Assembly: GCF_004341085.1 (NCBI RefSeq)
Contig: NZ_SLXW01000001.1
Coordinates: forward strand, 496,001-560,000
DNA: 64,000 bases
Origin: Sphingomonas sp. PP-CE-1G-424
GTDB taxonomy: Bacteria; Pseudomonadota; Alphaproteobacteria; Sphingomonadales; Sphingomonadaceae
Reading direction: 5' to 3'
In this document: positions 1 through 8,436 of the stretch, in pieces
Layout: every line of letters starts with the position of its first letter
How positions within the stretch are numbered: the stretch's first letter is position 1
Position numbers and translations under genes: made by a program
Notes under the pieces: model-generated
The model's input: the letters and a program-made list of their open reading frames with translations, nothing else
The model's database searches: none
Told to the model about the DNA's origin: nothing

Positions 1-1883
1 ATCGAGCGCGTGACTCGGTAGCCGTGATAATTGGCGAACACGATGTTGCGCGAGTTGCGGATCTCGGTCGAGATCGCGTTGACGCCGTCTCGCACCTCCT
101 GCTCGGTCTGCGGCGCAAGGAACTCCCAGTTCTCGACATGATCGAGGACGATTTCCGCACGGTAATGATGCTCGGCCGACAGTTCGTAGACATGGCCCGG
201 CGTCTTGGTGTTCGAGACGTGGAACCCGGCCGAAGCGAGCGTGTTCGGCGACCACAAGGCGGCGAAGGTGCCGCCGCCGCCATCGGTGACCCAGATGCTC
301 GGATACTGGCCGTCGAACCGCGCGCGCGGATCGCCGAAGCCGATCGGGCTGCCCTTGGTCAGCACGGTGCCGCCGCCGCCCTGGATCTTGACGTCGTTGA
401 CCATCGACGCCTCGCCCGCCTTCCACAGCAGCGCGGTCGCGCGCGGGTTCACGCCGCCGGTCCACAGACCCAGACCCGAGACGATCGCGTTGCCACCTTT
501 CGCGCTCTGCAGCAGCGCCTTTGGACCGCCGACGCCCATATAGGCGGGCGTCTCGTCGGGCAGGTACAGATGCGTCAGGCTCGGGTGGAGCGCGATCAGC
601 ACGCTGTCGGGCCGCAGCCTGATCGTGTCAGTGACGCGGTAGCGACCGACCGGGAGATACACCACGCGGTGCGTATCGATCGCGCGCTGCAACGCCGCGG
701 TGTCGTCGGTCGTGTCGTCGCCCTTGACGTCCAGATCGTGCGCGTTCGCCCAGTCGCGCACCGGCGGCAACGCGGCGATCGCCGGCTTGCGTCGCTCAGG
801 CAGGCGCGCGAGCGGCGCCATGACGATATCGGTCGCATAGGCACCGATCTGGCCGAGCCCGGCAAGCTTCAGGCCGTAGGAGAAATCGCCGACCCGGTAG
901 CGTGTGCCTGCCCCGGCCACGGTCTTGCCGCTGTCGCGAAACCGCACGAAGGTCGGCGTGTTTACCGCCACCGCATTGTCGAACCCGATCTGCGTAAAGA
1001 CGCTGCTTTCGTTCGACACGACGACGCCCGCCTGCGCGATGTTCTCGAAGCGGACGTCCTTGCCGTACAGCGAATCCGAATAGCCGCGATCGATCTCTAT
1101 TCCGACGGGCGTATCGCGGATCGCGACGTTGACCAGGGTCAGGTCGACCTCGTGTTCACGGATCGCGGCATCGCGCTGGCCCTGGAAGTCGGAGTCGATC
1201 AGCGTGAACTGCCAGGCGGGCGATGTCTTCTCCGACAGGATGCCGTAGCGGCCGCCGAAGAACTTCAGATCCTCGAACTCGTTGCCCGCCTGATAGACGC
1301 CGGCTAGCCCAGAGCCGATATGGAAGTCGACGTGGCGCAGATAGCCGTGCTGCGCGACGCGGAACCGCACCGCGACCGCCCCGGCATTGCCCGCGCCGAT
1401 CCGGAAGTCGACGTTCGACAGCGTGGAATAGAAGGTGCTCGAGGTCGCGTCGAAGATCGCGGGGTCGAACGGCACGCTGGTGCGCGGCGGGACGGGCGCC
1501 TTACCGACGCGGTACTGGTCCTCGCCGGTGAACGCGACCATCGCCGCGACGCCCGAGGCATAGCCCGCGCTGTTGTCGCCGAGCACGATTTCCGGACGGG
1601 TCGGACCGACACCGAAGATCCGGACGGCGGAGCGGACGAAGATGGTGCGGCTGATCCGGTAGCGCCCGGACGGCAGGAACACGACTCCGCCATGCCCCCC
1701 GGCTGCGGCGGCATCGATCGCCTGCTGGAGCGCGACGCTGTCGTCGGCGCGGCCGTCGCCGACGCCCTGGACGGTGATCGCGCGCGGATCAGCGGGGGCG
1801 ATCAGGTAGACCGAGCTCGTCTTCGCCAAGGCCGGCGTCGAAAGCAGCAGCACCGCGGCGCCAAGCAGCCATCTCGCATCCAT
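1..1883 (-). CDS. Secreted tandem beta-helix protein (GH55 / pectate-lyase-3-like), 3' end outside the window
   Basis: The gene starts at an ATG at 1883 behind a GGGGAGA ribosome site and runs off the left edge without a stop, so about 627 residues are visible. A short signal peptide ends near STPALA. Two copies of the G-D-G-x-x-D-D-S/T-x-A-x-Q-x-A-I-D motif, near residues 40 and 370, each open a right-handed parallel beta-helix. That is the two-helix layout of GH55 exo-beta-1,3-glucanases and related Pectate_lyase_3 proteins. It is clearly paralogous to the protein at 5231-8287, sharing long stretches such as the FGGRYGIL and SPAWQFTL segments. A periplasmic or secreted role on a polysaccharide is inferred; the substrate is unknown. 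It lies 54 bp downstream of a small LuxR-HTH gene on the same strand and could be cotranscribed with it. Confidence 0.82.
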   Translation of the reverse strand, partial: MDARWLLGAAVLLLSTPALAKTSSVYLIAPADPRAITVQGVGDGRADDSVALQQAIDAAAAGGHGGVVFLPSGRYRISRTIFVRSAVRIFGVGPTRPEIVLGDNSAGYASGVAAMVAFTGEDQYRVGKAPVPPRTSVPFDPAIFDATSSTFYSTLSNVDFRIGAGNAGAVAVRFRVAQHGYLRHVDFHIGSGLAGVYQAGNEFEDLKFFGGRYGILSEKTSPAWQFTLIDSDFQGQRDAAIREHEVDLTLVNVAIRDTPVGIEIDRGYSDSLYGKDVRFENIAQAGVVVSNESSVFTQIGFDNAVAVNTPTFVRFRDSGKTVAGAGTRYRVGDFSYGLKLAGLGQIGAYATDIVMAPLARLPERRKPAIAALPPVRDWANAHDLDVKGDDTTDDTAALQRAIDTHRVVYLPVGRYRVTDTIRLRPDSVLIALHPSLTHLYLPDETPAYMGVGGPKALLQSAKGGNAIVSGLGLWTGGVNPRATALLWKAGEASMVNDVKIQGGGGTVLTKGSPIGFGDPRARFDGQYPSIWVTDGGGGTFAALWSPNTLASAGFHVSNTKTPGHVYELSAEHHYRAEIVLDHVENWEFLAPQTEQEVRDGVNAISTEIRNSRNIVFANYHGYRVTRS

Positions 1884-1937
1884 CGTCCGTCTCCCCGTAA
1901 ATGCAGTGTGCCCGTCGATCGCTCGCGAGCCGAACGT

Positions 1938-2195
1938 TCAGGCGGCGTGCAACACCAGGCCGTGCGCGACGATCGCGACCTGAGTCCGGTTGCGGACGTT
2001 CAGCTTGCGCATCAGCGCGGTCATGTGCGCCTTCACGGTCGCCTCGGCGATACCGAGGTCGTACGCGATCTGTTTGTTGAGCAGTCCGGAATGGACGCCG
2101 TGCAGCACCTTGATCTGGGTCGGCGTGAGCTGCGGCGATACCGGGATGGCGGGCAGCTGCCGGTGCTGCGAGACGGTCTGGGTGGTCCCTTGCAT
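1938..2195 (-). CDS. Small stand-alone LuxR/GerE helix-turn-helix protein
   Basis: This 85-residue protein consists almost entirely of a LuxR-type DNA-binding domain: LTPTQIKVL, GLLNKQIAYDLGI, AEATVKAHMTALMRKLNVRN. There is no receiver, PAS or autoinducer domain. Two ATGs fit, at 2201 and 2195; the strong GGAGGAGG site is spaced better for 2195 (7 nt). It is transcribed divergently from gntP across a region with two inverted repeats, and in tandem with the beta-helix gene at 1-1883. It is most likely a transcription regulator of one or both. It could be the surviving output domain of a longer response regulator, but no receiver-like sequence is seen upstream. Confidence 0.75.
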   Translation of the reverse strand: MQGTTQTVSQHRQLPAIPVSPQLTPTQIKVLHGVHSGLLNKQIAYDLGIAEATVKAHMTALMRKLNVRNRTQVAIVAHGLVLHAA

Positions 2196-2229
2196 GGTCA
2201 TCCTCCTCCTGTTTCGGCCCGTGGGTGCG

Positions 2230-2245
2230 ATCCATTTGAATGGAT
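2230..2245. promoter_or_regulatory. Perfect 7-bp dyad between luxR-HTH and gntP
   Basis: ATCCATT and AATGGAT flank a 2-bp spacer. The dyad lies 29 bp upstream of the luxR-HTH ribosome site and about 140 bp upstream of the gntP leader. It is a candidate operator for the LuxR-HTH protein or for the GntR-type regulator; which one, if either, is inference. Confidence 0.4.
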
Positions 2246-2251
2246 TCGGTT

Positions 2252-2327
2252 GGACAGGTTTTCCGTATGCGCCCCGGATTTATCGGCAATCAAGCCTTTT
2301 CTGTTGGCGGCAGGCAAAAACCTGTCC
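2252..2327. promoter_or_regulatory. Widely spaced 11-bp inverted repeat upstream of gntP
   Basis: GGACAGGTTTT at 2252-2262 is matched exactly by its reverse complement AAAACCTGTCC at 2317-2327, 54 bp away. The arms sit in the divergent luxR-HTH/gntP promoter region. Two half-operators bound by one regulator with a DNA loop, or one site for each promoter, are possible readings. Confidence 0.4.
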
Positions 2328-2382
2328 TACAGCTAGAGCCATATCGGCAGGCGAGAAACGCCGCCGGATCGAACGGGGAGCG

Positions 2383-2454
2383 ATGATGAAGGCGCAAGCA
2401 CCGGACCGTCAGCCAGAACGCCGCAACGCCCCTGCGATCGGCGCGGCGCAATGA
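2383..2454 (+). CDS. Possible 23-residue leader peptide coupled to gntP
   Basis: An ATG at 2383 (or 2386), preceded by GGGGAG, opens a 23-codon frame (MMKAQAPDRQ...) whose TGA at 2452-2454 overlaps the gntP ATG at 2451 as ATGA. The gntP start itself has no convincing ribosome site, so translation of gntP may depend on ribosomes arriving from this frame. The peptide has no recognisable domain. It may be only an untranslated leader that happens to stay open. Confidence 0.4.
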   Translation: MMKAQAPDRQPERRNAPAIGAAQ

Positions 2455-3797
2455 TCGGCGGCGACCTGCGGTTGGTGATCGCCGCGCTCTCCGGCATCCT
2501 GCTCGCCGTCCTGATGATCGTCAAAGGGCGTCTGCACCCCTTTATCGGGTTGTTATGCGGCGCGTTCACCGTCGGCCTGCTAGCCGGACTGCCGCTGCCC
2601 GATGTCGCCAAGGCGGTGCAGAAGGGCGTCGGCGATATCATCGGCGGCACTGGGCTGGTCGTTGCGCTAGGCCTGTCGCTCGGCGCGATGCTGCATCTGT
2701 CGGGCGCCGCCGCGTCGCTGGCGAAGGGCGCGCTGCGACTGACCGGCGTGCGCGCCGCGCCGTGGGCGACGCTGGGAATCGCGATCGTCGTCGGCCTGCC
2801 GTTGTTCTTCGAAACCGGGCTCGTGCTGCTGCTGCCGATCGTCGTCGCCGCAGCGGAGGAGATGACCGGCAAGGACGGCGCAGCGCGCGATGCCGCCAAG
2901 CTCCGGCTGATCATGCCCGCGCTTGCCGGCTTGGGCGTGGTCCATGCGCTGGTGCCGCCGCATCCGGGGCCTTTGCTCGCGGTCGAGGCGCTCGGTGCAA
3001 ATCTCGGCCGGACGATGCTGTACGGTATCCTGATCGCGATCCCGACCGCGGTCATCGCCGGGCCGCTGCTGGCGAAGTTCACCACGCGGGGCGTCCGGCT
3101 GGTATCGCCCGTGCTGCGCGAGACCGGGCTCGCGATCGCACCACCGCCCCGCGCGCTGTCGCTGCTGATCGTGCTGTTGCCGGTGCTGATGATCGCGACC
3201 GGCGAGCTCGGCCAGATGGTGCCGTCGTGGAAGGGCGCGGCCTGGCTGGTCGCCGCGAGCAACCCGGTCGTCGCGCTGTTGTTGACCAACCTGATCGCGC
3301 TGCCGCTGCTGTTCGGCCGGCGGTTGCGCGAGGTCGCGATCCAGGATGCGGTGTGGCACGAGACGATGGGCGCGGCGGGCGCGATCCTGCTCGCGATCGG
3401 GGCGGGCGGGGCTTTGAAGCAGGTGCTGGTGACAGCGGGGCTTTCGGACCTGCTCGCGCGGACCGTGCTGATGTATTCGATCTCGCCGCTACTGCTCGGC
3501 TGGCTGGTCGCGGTGGCGATCCGGCTCGCGGCAGGCTCGGCAACGGTCGCGACGATCACCGCGGTCGGGATCATGCCGGGCGTAGTCGCGAGTTCGGGCG
3601 TCTCGCCGGAACTGGTCGTCCTGGCGATCGGCGCGGGCTCGGTGTTCTTCAGCCACGTCAACGATCCGGGGTTCTGGCTGGTGAAAAGCTATGTCGGCAC
3701 CAGCACCGCCGACACGTTCCGGACCTGGTCGCTGCTCGAAACCGCGATCTCGGTGGTCGGCCTCGTCCTCGTGATGGCGCTCAGCTATGTCGTCTGA
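2451..3797 (+). CDS. gntP: Gluconate:H+ symporter, GntP family
   Basis: This 448-residue inner-membrane permease has about twelve hydrophobic helices. Family landmarks are all present: PLFFETGLVLLLPI in the first half, VPPHPGPLLA in the middle, AIGAGGALKQVLV, a RLAAGSATVATITAVG segment and SHVNDPGFWL near the C-terminus. GntP-family proteins import D-gluconate or related sugar acids with protons. Length matches the family (about 440-450 residues). The 3' end overlaps the start of the gntR-type regulator by 11 bp, and gluconokinase lies just beyond on the other strand, so gluconate is the most probable substrate. Close relatives that carry other hydroxy acids cannot be excluded. Confidence 0.92.
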   Translation: MIGGDLRLVIAALSGILLAVLMIVKGRLHPFIGLLCGAFTVGLLAGLPLPDVAKAVQKGVGDIIGGTGLVVALGLSLGAMLHLSGAAASLAKGALRLTGVRAAPWATLGIAIVVGLPLFFETGLVLLLPIVVAAAEEMTGKDGAARDAAKLRLIMPALAGLGVVHALVPPHPGPLLAVEALGANLGRTMLYGILIAIPTAVIAGPLLAKFTTRGVRLVSPVLRETGLAIAPPPRALSLLIVLLPVLMIATGELGQMVPSWKGAAWLVAASNPVVALLLTNLIALPLLFGRRLREVAIQDAVWHETMGAAGAILLAIGAGGALKQVLVTAGLSDLLARTVLMYSISPLLLGWLVAVAIRLAAGSATVATITAVGIMPGVVASSGVSPELVVLAIGAGSVFFSHVNDPGFWLVKSYVGTSTADTFRTWSLLETAISVVGLVLVMALSYVV

Positions 3798-4485
3798 CCT
3801 ACCACCCTCGACCGAAGGCCGGCTGGCGGATCGCGCCTATACCGGAATCGTCCGGATCATCACCGAAGACGATCTGGCGATCGGCGACCGCCTGCCGTCG
3901 GAGGCCAAGCTCGCGGCGACGTTCGGCATGTCGCGCACCATCGTCCGCGAGGCGCTGGCACGGCTCGCCTCGGACGGCATTACGCAGGCGCGGCTCGGTG
4001 CGGGCTCGTTCGTCAAGCGCCGGCCGTCCGCGCGGCTCGGCACGCACATGCCGATGGATGCACTCGCGACGACGCTCGGTACCTATGAAGTCCGCTTCGT
4101 GCTGGAGGCGGAGGCGGCGCGCCTCGCGGCGCAGCGCCGCTCCGATCGCCAGCTCGACGCGATCGAGCGCGCGCTGGAGGCGCTGCGGAGCGCGTTGCTG
4201 TCGAACGCATCGGCGCATGACGAGGACTGGCAGCTTCACCGCGCGATCGCCGAGGCGACCGGCAATGCGGCGTTCCTGCCGGTGTTCGATCATCTCCAGG
4301 ACGAAGTGATGCGGATTCTACGCGCGGGCGTCGATATTTCGCGCTCGCGCCCGCCCGAGGTGATCGGTGCGATGATGGAGGAACATGACGCGATCGTCGA
4401 GGCGATCCGCGCGCAGGACGCGGACGGCGCAGCGCTGGCGATGCGCTGGCACCTGTCGCAGGGACGCAAGCGATTGATGCCGTGA
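3787..4485 (+). CDS. GntR-family transcription regulator, FadR/FCD subfamily
   Basis: This 232-residue protein has an N-terminal winged helix (GDRLPSEAKLAATFGMSRT, then IVREALARLASDGI) and a C-terminal all-helical FCD ligand domain of about 130 residues. The FCD domain shows the usual Asp/His metal positions around DEDWQLHRAI and the final MRWHL. FCD regulators bind carboxylic or sugar acids and usually repress adjacent catabolic genes. The gene overlaps the end of gntP by 11 bp and is convergent with gntK, 20 bp away. Control of the gluconate genes, with gluconate or a phosphogluconate as effector, is inferred from position. Confidence 0.88.
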   Translation: MSSDLPPSTEGRLADRAYTGIVRIITEDDLAIGDRLPSEAKLAATFGMSRTIVREALARLASDGITQARLGAGSFVKRRPSARLGTHMPMDALATTLGTYEVRFVLEAEAARLAAQRRSDRQLDAIERALEALRSALLSNASAHDEDWQLHRAIAEATGNAAFLPVFDHLQDEVMRILRAGVDISRSRPPEVIGAMMEEHDAIVEAIRAQDADGAALAMRWHLSQGRKRLMP

Positions 4486-4505
4486 CCGCTCAGTATCGCG
4501 CAGGC

Positions 4506-5060
4506 TTAGGGTCGCGGAAACTGAGTCTCCAGCCAGGCGAGCGCGTCCTCGCTCAATCGCTCGGGCGTCAGCGCGGCATCGAGCGTGATGGCGCGCTCGC
4601 CGGGCGATGGCCGTTCGAGCGTCGCAAGCTGGCTGTCGAGCAGGCTGGGCGGCATGTAATGGCCGGTGCGGCCTGCGAGACGCCGGGCGATCTCGTCAGG
4701 CGCAGTGTCGAGCAGCACGAAGGCGAGCGGCACTGTGGAGGCTTGCGAGAGTCGCTCCCGGTAGCTGCGTTTCAGCGCGGAGCAGGCGGCCACCGCAATT
4801 CCGGTCTGATTGGCCCGATCCTCCGCCGCCACGCCGATCGCGGCACCGAGCCGGTCGAGCCACGGCCAGCGATCGGCATCGTCGAGCGGATGCCCCGACT
4901 CCATCTTGGCGACGTTCGCCGCGGAATGGAAATCGTCGCCTTCGAGCAGCGGGCTGTGCAGGTGTCGCGCGAGCAGCGCCGCCAGCGTCGACTTGCCGCT
5001 GCCGCTGACACCCATAACGACGATTCCGTACGGGGTCTGGGTGTTCACACGATCTGGCAC
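4506..5060 (-). CDS. gntK: Gluconokinase
   Basis: This 184-residue P-loop kinase carries Walker A GVSGSGKS near residue 17, the LLEGDDFH segment that binds gluconate, HPLDDADRWPWL, and the C-terminal RxGHY motif (AGRTGHYMP). Family length is about 165-185 residues. It phosphorylates gluconate to 6-phosphogluconate, feeding the Entner-Doudoroff or pentose phosphate route. The start is a GTG at 5060 behind GGATAT; a GTG at 5048 is an alternative. It is convergent with the gntR-type gene and divergent from the beta-helix/propeller gene at 5231. Confidence 0.93.
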   Translation of the reverse strand: MPDRVNTQTPYGIVVMGVSGSGKSTLAALLARHLHSPLLEGDDFHSAANVAKMESGHPLDDADRWPWLDRLGAAIGVAAEDRANQTGIAVAACSALKRSYRERLSQASTVPLAFVLLDTAPDEIARRLAGRTGHYMPPSLLDSQLATLERPSPGERAITLDAALTPERLSEDALAWLETQFPRP

Positions 5061-5186
5061 CGGCGGTCGATATCCTTCGCAACGACCGAGTGGCCGGGTG
5101 TCGATACGCCGCTATCGATCAGATGTTCCGGATTGGCCATTACGACCTTTGTCGCAATCGTCGCGCGCGACGCGGCAGCCTATCAC

Positions 5187-5203
5187 TTCCCGTACAGCGG
5201 GAA
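5187..5203. promoter_or_regulatory. Inverted repeat in the 5' region of the beta-helix/propeller gene
   Basis: TTCCCG and CGGGAA flank a 5-bp spacer, 28 bp before the ATG at 5231. It could be an operator or a small leader hairpin. No more can be said from the sequence. Confidence 0.3.
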
Positions 5204-5230
5204 ACGGCCCTCATCGAAGGACGCACAGTC

Positions 5231-8200
5231 ATGACGGCCAGATTTACCGCCGGTTTCGCAGCCCCTCTTCTGGTCGGGCTCGTGGTCGGGGTGTCCGCCC
5301 CGGCGCTTGCCTCGACCTCGGTGTTCGCCACCGCACCCGTCGATCCGCGCGCGATCACGGTCGCGGCGCGCGGCGACGGCGTCACCGACGACAGCGCAGC
5401 GATCCAGCGCGCGATCGACGCGGCCGCCGCCGCGTCGAAGAACACCGGCGCGGGCGGCATCGCCTTCCTACCCGCTGGCCGCTACCGGATCACGCGCACG
5501 CTCTACATGCGGCCGGGCGTCCGCCTGTTCGGCGTCGGCAGGGCCCGCCCGGTGCTCCTCCTCGCGCCGTCGACCCCCGGATTCCAGCGTGGCGTCGGCA
5601 GCATGGTCTTCTTCACCGGCACCCCGGGTGCAACTGCGGGATCTCCGCCGGCACCGCCCGTTCCGGTCCCGCCGCCGACCAGCGTACCGTTCGATCCGGG
5701 AATCGCCGATGCCAATTCGGGCACCTTCTACACCGCGCTGTCGAACGTCGATTTCGAGATCGGCGAGGGCAATCCGGCCGCGACCGCAGTCCGCTTCCAT
5801 GCGGCGCAGCACGCCTATCTCAGTCATATCGACTTCCACCTGGGATCGGCGCTGGCAGGCGTCTACCAGGTCGGCAATCTGGCTCAGGACCTGAAGTTCT
5901 TCGGGGGCCGCTACGGCATCCTGACCGAGAAGACCTCGCCGGCGTGGCAGTTCACCTTGCTCGATTCGATGTTCGAGGGTCAGCGCGACGCGGCGATCCG
6001 CGAGCACGAGGCCGGGCTGACGCTGGTCAATACCGTGATCCGCAACGTGCCGGTCGGGATCGAGATCGATCGCGGCTATGGCGACTGGCTGTGGGGCAAG
6101 GACGTCCGATTCGAGAACGTCGCCAAGGCCGGCATCGTCATCAGCAACGAAGGCAATGCCTATACGCAGATCGGCTTCGACAACGCAGTCGGGCAGAATA
6201 CGCCGACCTTCGCACGCTTTCGCGACAGCGGCCGCACGGTCGCCGGGCCCGCCGCACGCTACCGCGTCCGCGCGTTTACGTACGGTCTCACTCTTCCCGC
6301 GCTCGGCACCACGGGCAGTTTCGCGACGCGGATGGACGCGACGCCACTGTCCAAGGTCGACCGTCCGCGCGACGCCGCGATCCGCGCACTGCCGCCCGTA
6401 TCGGCCTGGACCAACGTCCGCGATCTCGGCGTCCGCGGCGACGATGCGACCGACGACACCGCCGCGCTCCAGCGCGCGATCGACGGCCACCGCGTGCTGT
6501 ATTTCCCCGCCGGCTTCTACCGCGTCACCGACACGCTGAAGCTGCGCGCGGACAGCGTCCTGATCGGCCTCCACCCCAGCCTGACGCAGATCGTCCTCGC
6601 CGAGAACAGCCCGGCGTATCGCGGCGTCGGCAGCCCGCGCGCGCTGATCGAAAGCGCGAAGGGTGGCGCTGCGATCGTCTCGGGGCTCGGGCTGTTCACC
6701 GGCGGCAGCAATCCGCGCGCGACCGCGCTGCTGTGGCGCGCGGGCGAACGCTCGCTGGTCGACGACGTGAAGTTCCAGGGCGGCCACGGTACCTTTGCCG
6801 CCGATGGCAGCCGCTTCGATCCCTACAACGCGACGCACACCGCCGACATCGATCCGGCCAAGCGCTGGGACGGGCAATATGCGAGCCTGTGGGTCACCGA
6901 CGGCGGCGGTGGCACGTTCAACGGCGTGTGGACGCCCGACACCTACGCCGCCGCCGGGCTCCACGTGTCGAACACCAGCACGCCGGGCTATGTCTACCAG
7001 ATGTCGGCGGAGCATCACCGGCGCGCGGAAATCGTCCTCGACGGGGTGCGCAACTGGCAGTTCCTCGCGCCGCAGACCGAAGAGGAAGCGGGCGAAAGCC
7101 GGGCGACCGTCGCGCTCGAGGTGCGGAATTCGCGCGACATCCTGTTCGCCAATCTCCACGCCTACCGCGTCACACGGTCGCTCGAACCGGCGCGCGCGGC
7201 AGTGACATTGTACGGCTCGACCGACATCCGGTTCCGCAACGTCCACGTCAACGCCGAGAGCGGCTTTTCGACCTGCGACGCCAACGGTTGCGGGACGTAT
7301 CTGCGCGCAAGCAAATATCCTTACGAGAACGCGATCGTCGACGTCACGCGCGGCACCGAGATGCGCGAACGCGAGTTCGCGGTACTGGACGTGACCGATA
7401 CGCCGGCCCCAGCTGCCCCTGCCCCGCTCGCGCCCGTCAAGCCGGTCGCCGACGGCTTCTATTCACTCGGCGGCGGCGCGGTGGACGCTGCCGGCAAACT
7501 GTATTTCGTCGACCGTCAGTTCCAGCGCATTCATGGCTGGTCGGAAAAGGACGGCCTGTCGATCGTCGCGGATGCGCCGCTCGATCCCGTCAACCTGGCG
7601 ATCGATCGGTCGGGCACGCTGATGGTGCTGTCGTCCGCAGGCCCGGCGGGCACGGTCTACGCGATCGACCCGGCGAAACCGCAGGACGTGCGCGCAATCG
7701 CACCGACACCGGTCGCCGCGCGCACTGGCGCTGCGGTCACACTGCCCGGCAGCGTCTGGAACAACGGCGAATTTCGCGATCAATACGACGCCGAGACCGA
7801 CCATTTCACGACCTTGACGGAGATGTTCGCACGCGATGCCGCGGTCGCCAAGCCGCTGGAATATGTCTCGCCCGACAATAGCCTCGTGCTTCCCGCCTAC
7901 CGCGTCTGGCAGCAGGGGCCGGTGAATCATCTCGGCTGGCGCTTTTCCGATACGCTCGACACCTATGGCTTCGTCACCGGCCGGGTCGGCGCGCGCGTGC
8001 ACATCGTCAACGGATCCGAGGACACGACCTATACCGGGCTGCTCGGCCGCGGCGGCGCGATCACCGACCTGAAGCGCTTCGCGACCCGCGGCGGGGAGAG
8101 CGTCGCGACCGGTCCCGACGGACGCGTCTACGTCGCCAACGGACAGGTGTTCGTCTACGCGGCGGACGGTCGCGAACAGGGCCGCATCGACATCCCCGAA

Positions 8201-8287
8201 CGGCCGCTGCAACTGCTGTTCGGCGGTGCCGACGGAAGGACGCTCTACATCCTCACGCACCACGCGCTCTACACCGCCCGCCCCTGA
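5231..8287 (+). CDS. Secreted tandem beta-helix (GH55-like) protein fused to an SMP-30/gluconolactonase-like propeller
   Basis: The chosen ATG at 5231 follows GAAGGACG and gives 1018 residues; the frame stays open upstream but lacks a comparable start. A signal peptide (MTARFTAGF...APALAS) is followed by two beta-helix modules, each opened by a DD-S/T-AA-x-Q-x-A-I-D motif (about residues 50 and 405). A Pro/Ala linker near residue 725 (PAPAAPAPLAPV) leads to a 280-residue propeller. It ends ERPLQLLFGGADGRTLYI, typical of SMP-30/gluconolactonase C-termini. The beta-helix part matches the truncated paralogue at 1-1883. The fusion suggests glycan cleavage followed by opening of an aldonolactone, giving an acid the nearby GntP and GntK could use. 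That chain is inference; neither active site can be assigned with certainty. Confidence 0.85.
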   Translation: MTARFTAGFAAPLLVGLVVGVSAPALASTSVFATAPVDPRAITVAARGDGVTDDSAAIQRAIDAAAAASKNTGAGGIAFLPAGRYRITRTLYMRPGVRLFGVGRARPVLLLAPSTPGFQRGVGSMVFFTGTPGATAGSPPAPPVPVPPPTSVPFDPGIADANSGTFYTALSNVDFEIGEGNPAATAVRFHAAQHAYLSHIDFHLGSALAGVYQVGNLAQDLKFFGGRYGILTEKTSPAWQFTLLDSMFEGQRDAAIREHEAGLTLVNTVIRNVPVGIEIDRGYGDWLWGKDVRFENVAKAGIVISNEGNAYTQIGFDNAVGQNTPTFARFRDSGRTVAGPAARYRVRAFTYGLTLPALGTTGSFATRMDATPLSKVDRPRDAAIRALPPVSAWTNVRDLGVRGDDATDDTAALQRAIDGHRVLYFPAGFYRVTDTLKLRADSVLIGLHPSLTQIVLAENSPAYRGVGSPRALIESAKGGAAIVSGLGLFTGGSNPRATALLWRAGERSLVDDVKFQGGHGTFAADGSRFDPYNATHTADIDPAKRWDGQYASLWVTDGGGGTFNGVWTPDTYAAAGLHVSNTSTPGYVYQMSAEHHRRAEIVLDGVRNWQFLAPQTEEEAGESRATVALEVRNSRDILFANLHAYRVTRSLEPARAAVTLYGSTDIRFRNVHVNAESGFSTCDANGCGTYLRASKYPYENAIVDVTRGTEMREREFAVLDVTDTPAPAAPAPLAPVKPVADGFYSLGGGAVDAAGKLYFVDRQFQRIHGWSEKDGLSIVADAPLDPVNLAIDRSGTLMVLSSAGPAGTVYAIDPAKPQDVRAIAPTPVAARTGAAVTLPGSVWNNGEFRDQYDAETDHFTTLTEMFARDAAVAKPLEYVSPDNSLVLPAYRVWQQGPVNHLGWRFSDTLDTYGFVTGRVGARVHIVNGSEDTTYTGLLGRGGAITDLKRFATRGGESVATGPDGRVYVANGQVFVYAADGREQGRIDIPERPLQLLFGGADGRTLYILTHHALYTARP

Positions 8288-8356
8288 TCGCCCCTGACAG
8301 CCAAGCTCCCCGCCGACCCAGGTGAAATGCGACGATGGTCGTAGATGCCCGGCTGC

Positions 8357-8368
8357 ACCGCATGCGGT
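8357..8368. promoter_or_regulatory. Perfect 12-bp palindrome upstream of the TonB receptor
   Basis: ACCGCATGCGGT is its own reverse complement and lies 80 bp before the receptor start, in the 149-bp gap after the propeller gene. It is a candidate operator. A G+C-rich palindrome of this length could also occur by chance. Confidence 0.25.
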
Positions 8369-8436
8369 AGAACGCCGCGACAATCGAGCTTTGGCCGAGC
8401 CGAACATGGCCGATGCGAAGTGCAAAAAGGGGACGG

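Noticed and set aside
24..1307. Long plus-strand open frame over the first 1.3 kb
   Set aside because: It is the antisense shadow of the minus-strand beta-helix gene, whose translation matches its paralogue at 5231-8287.
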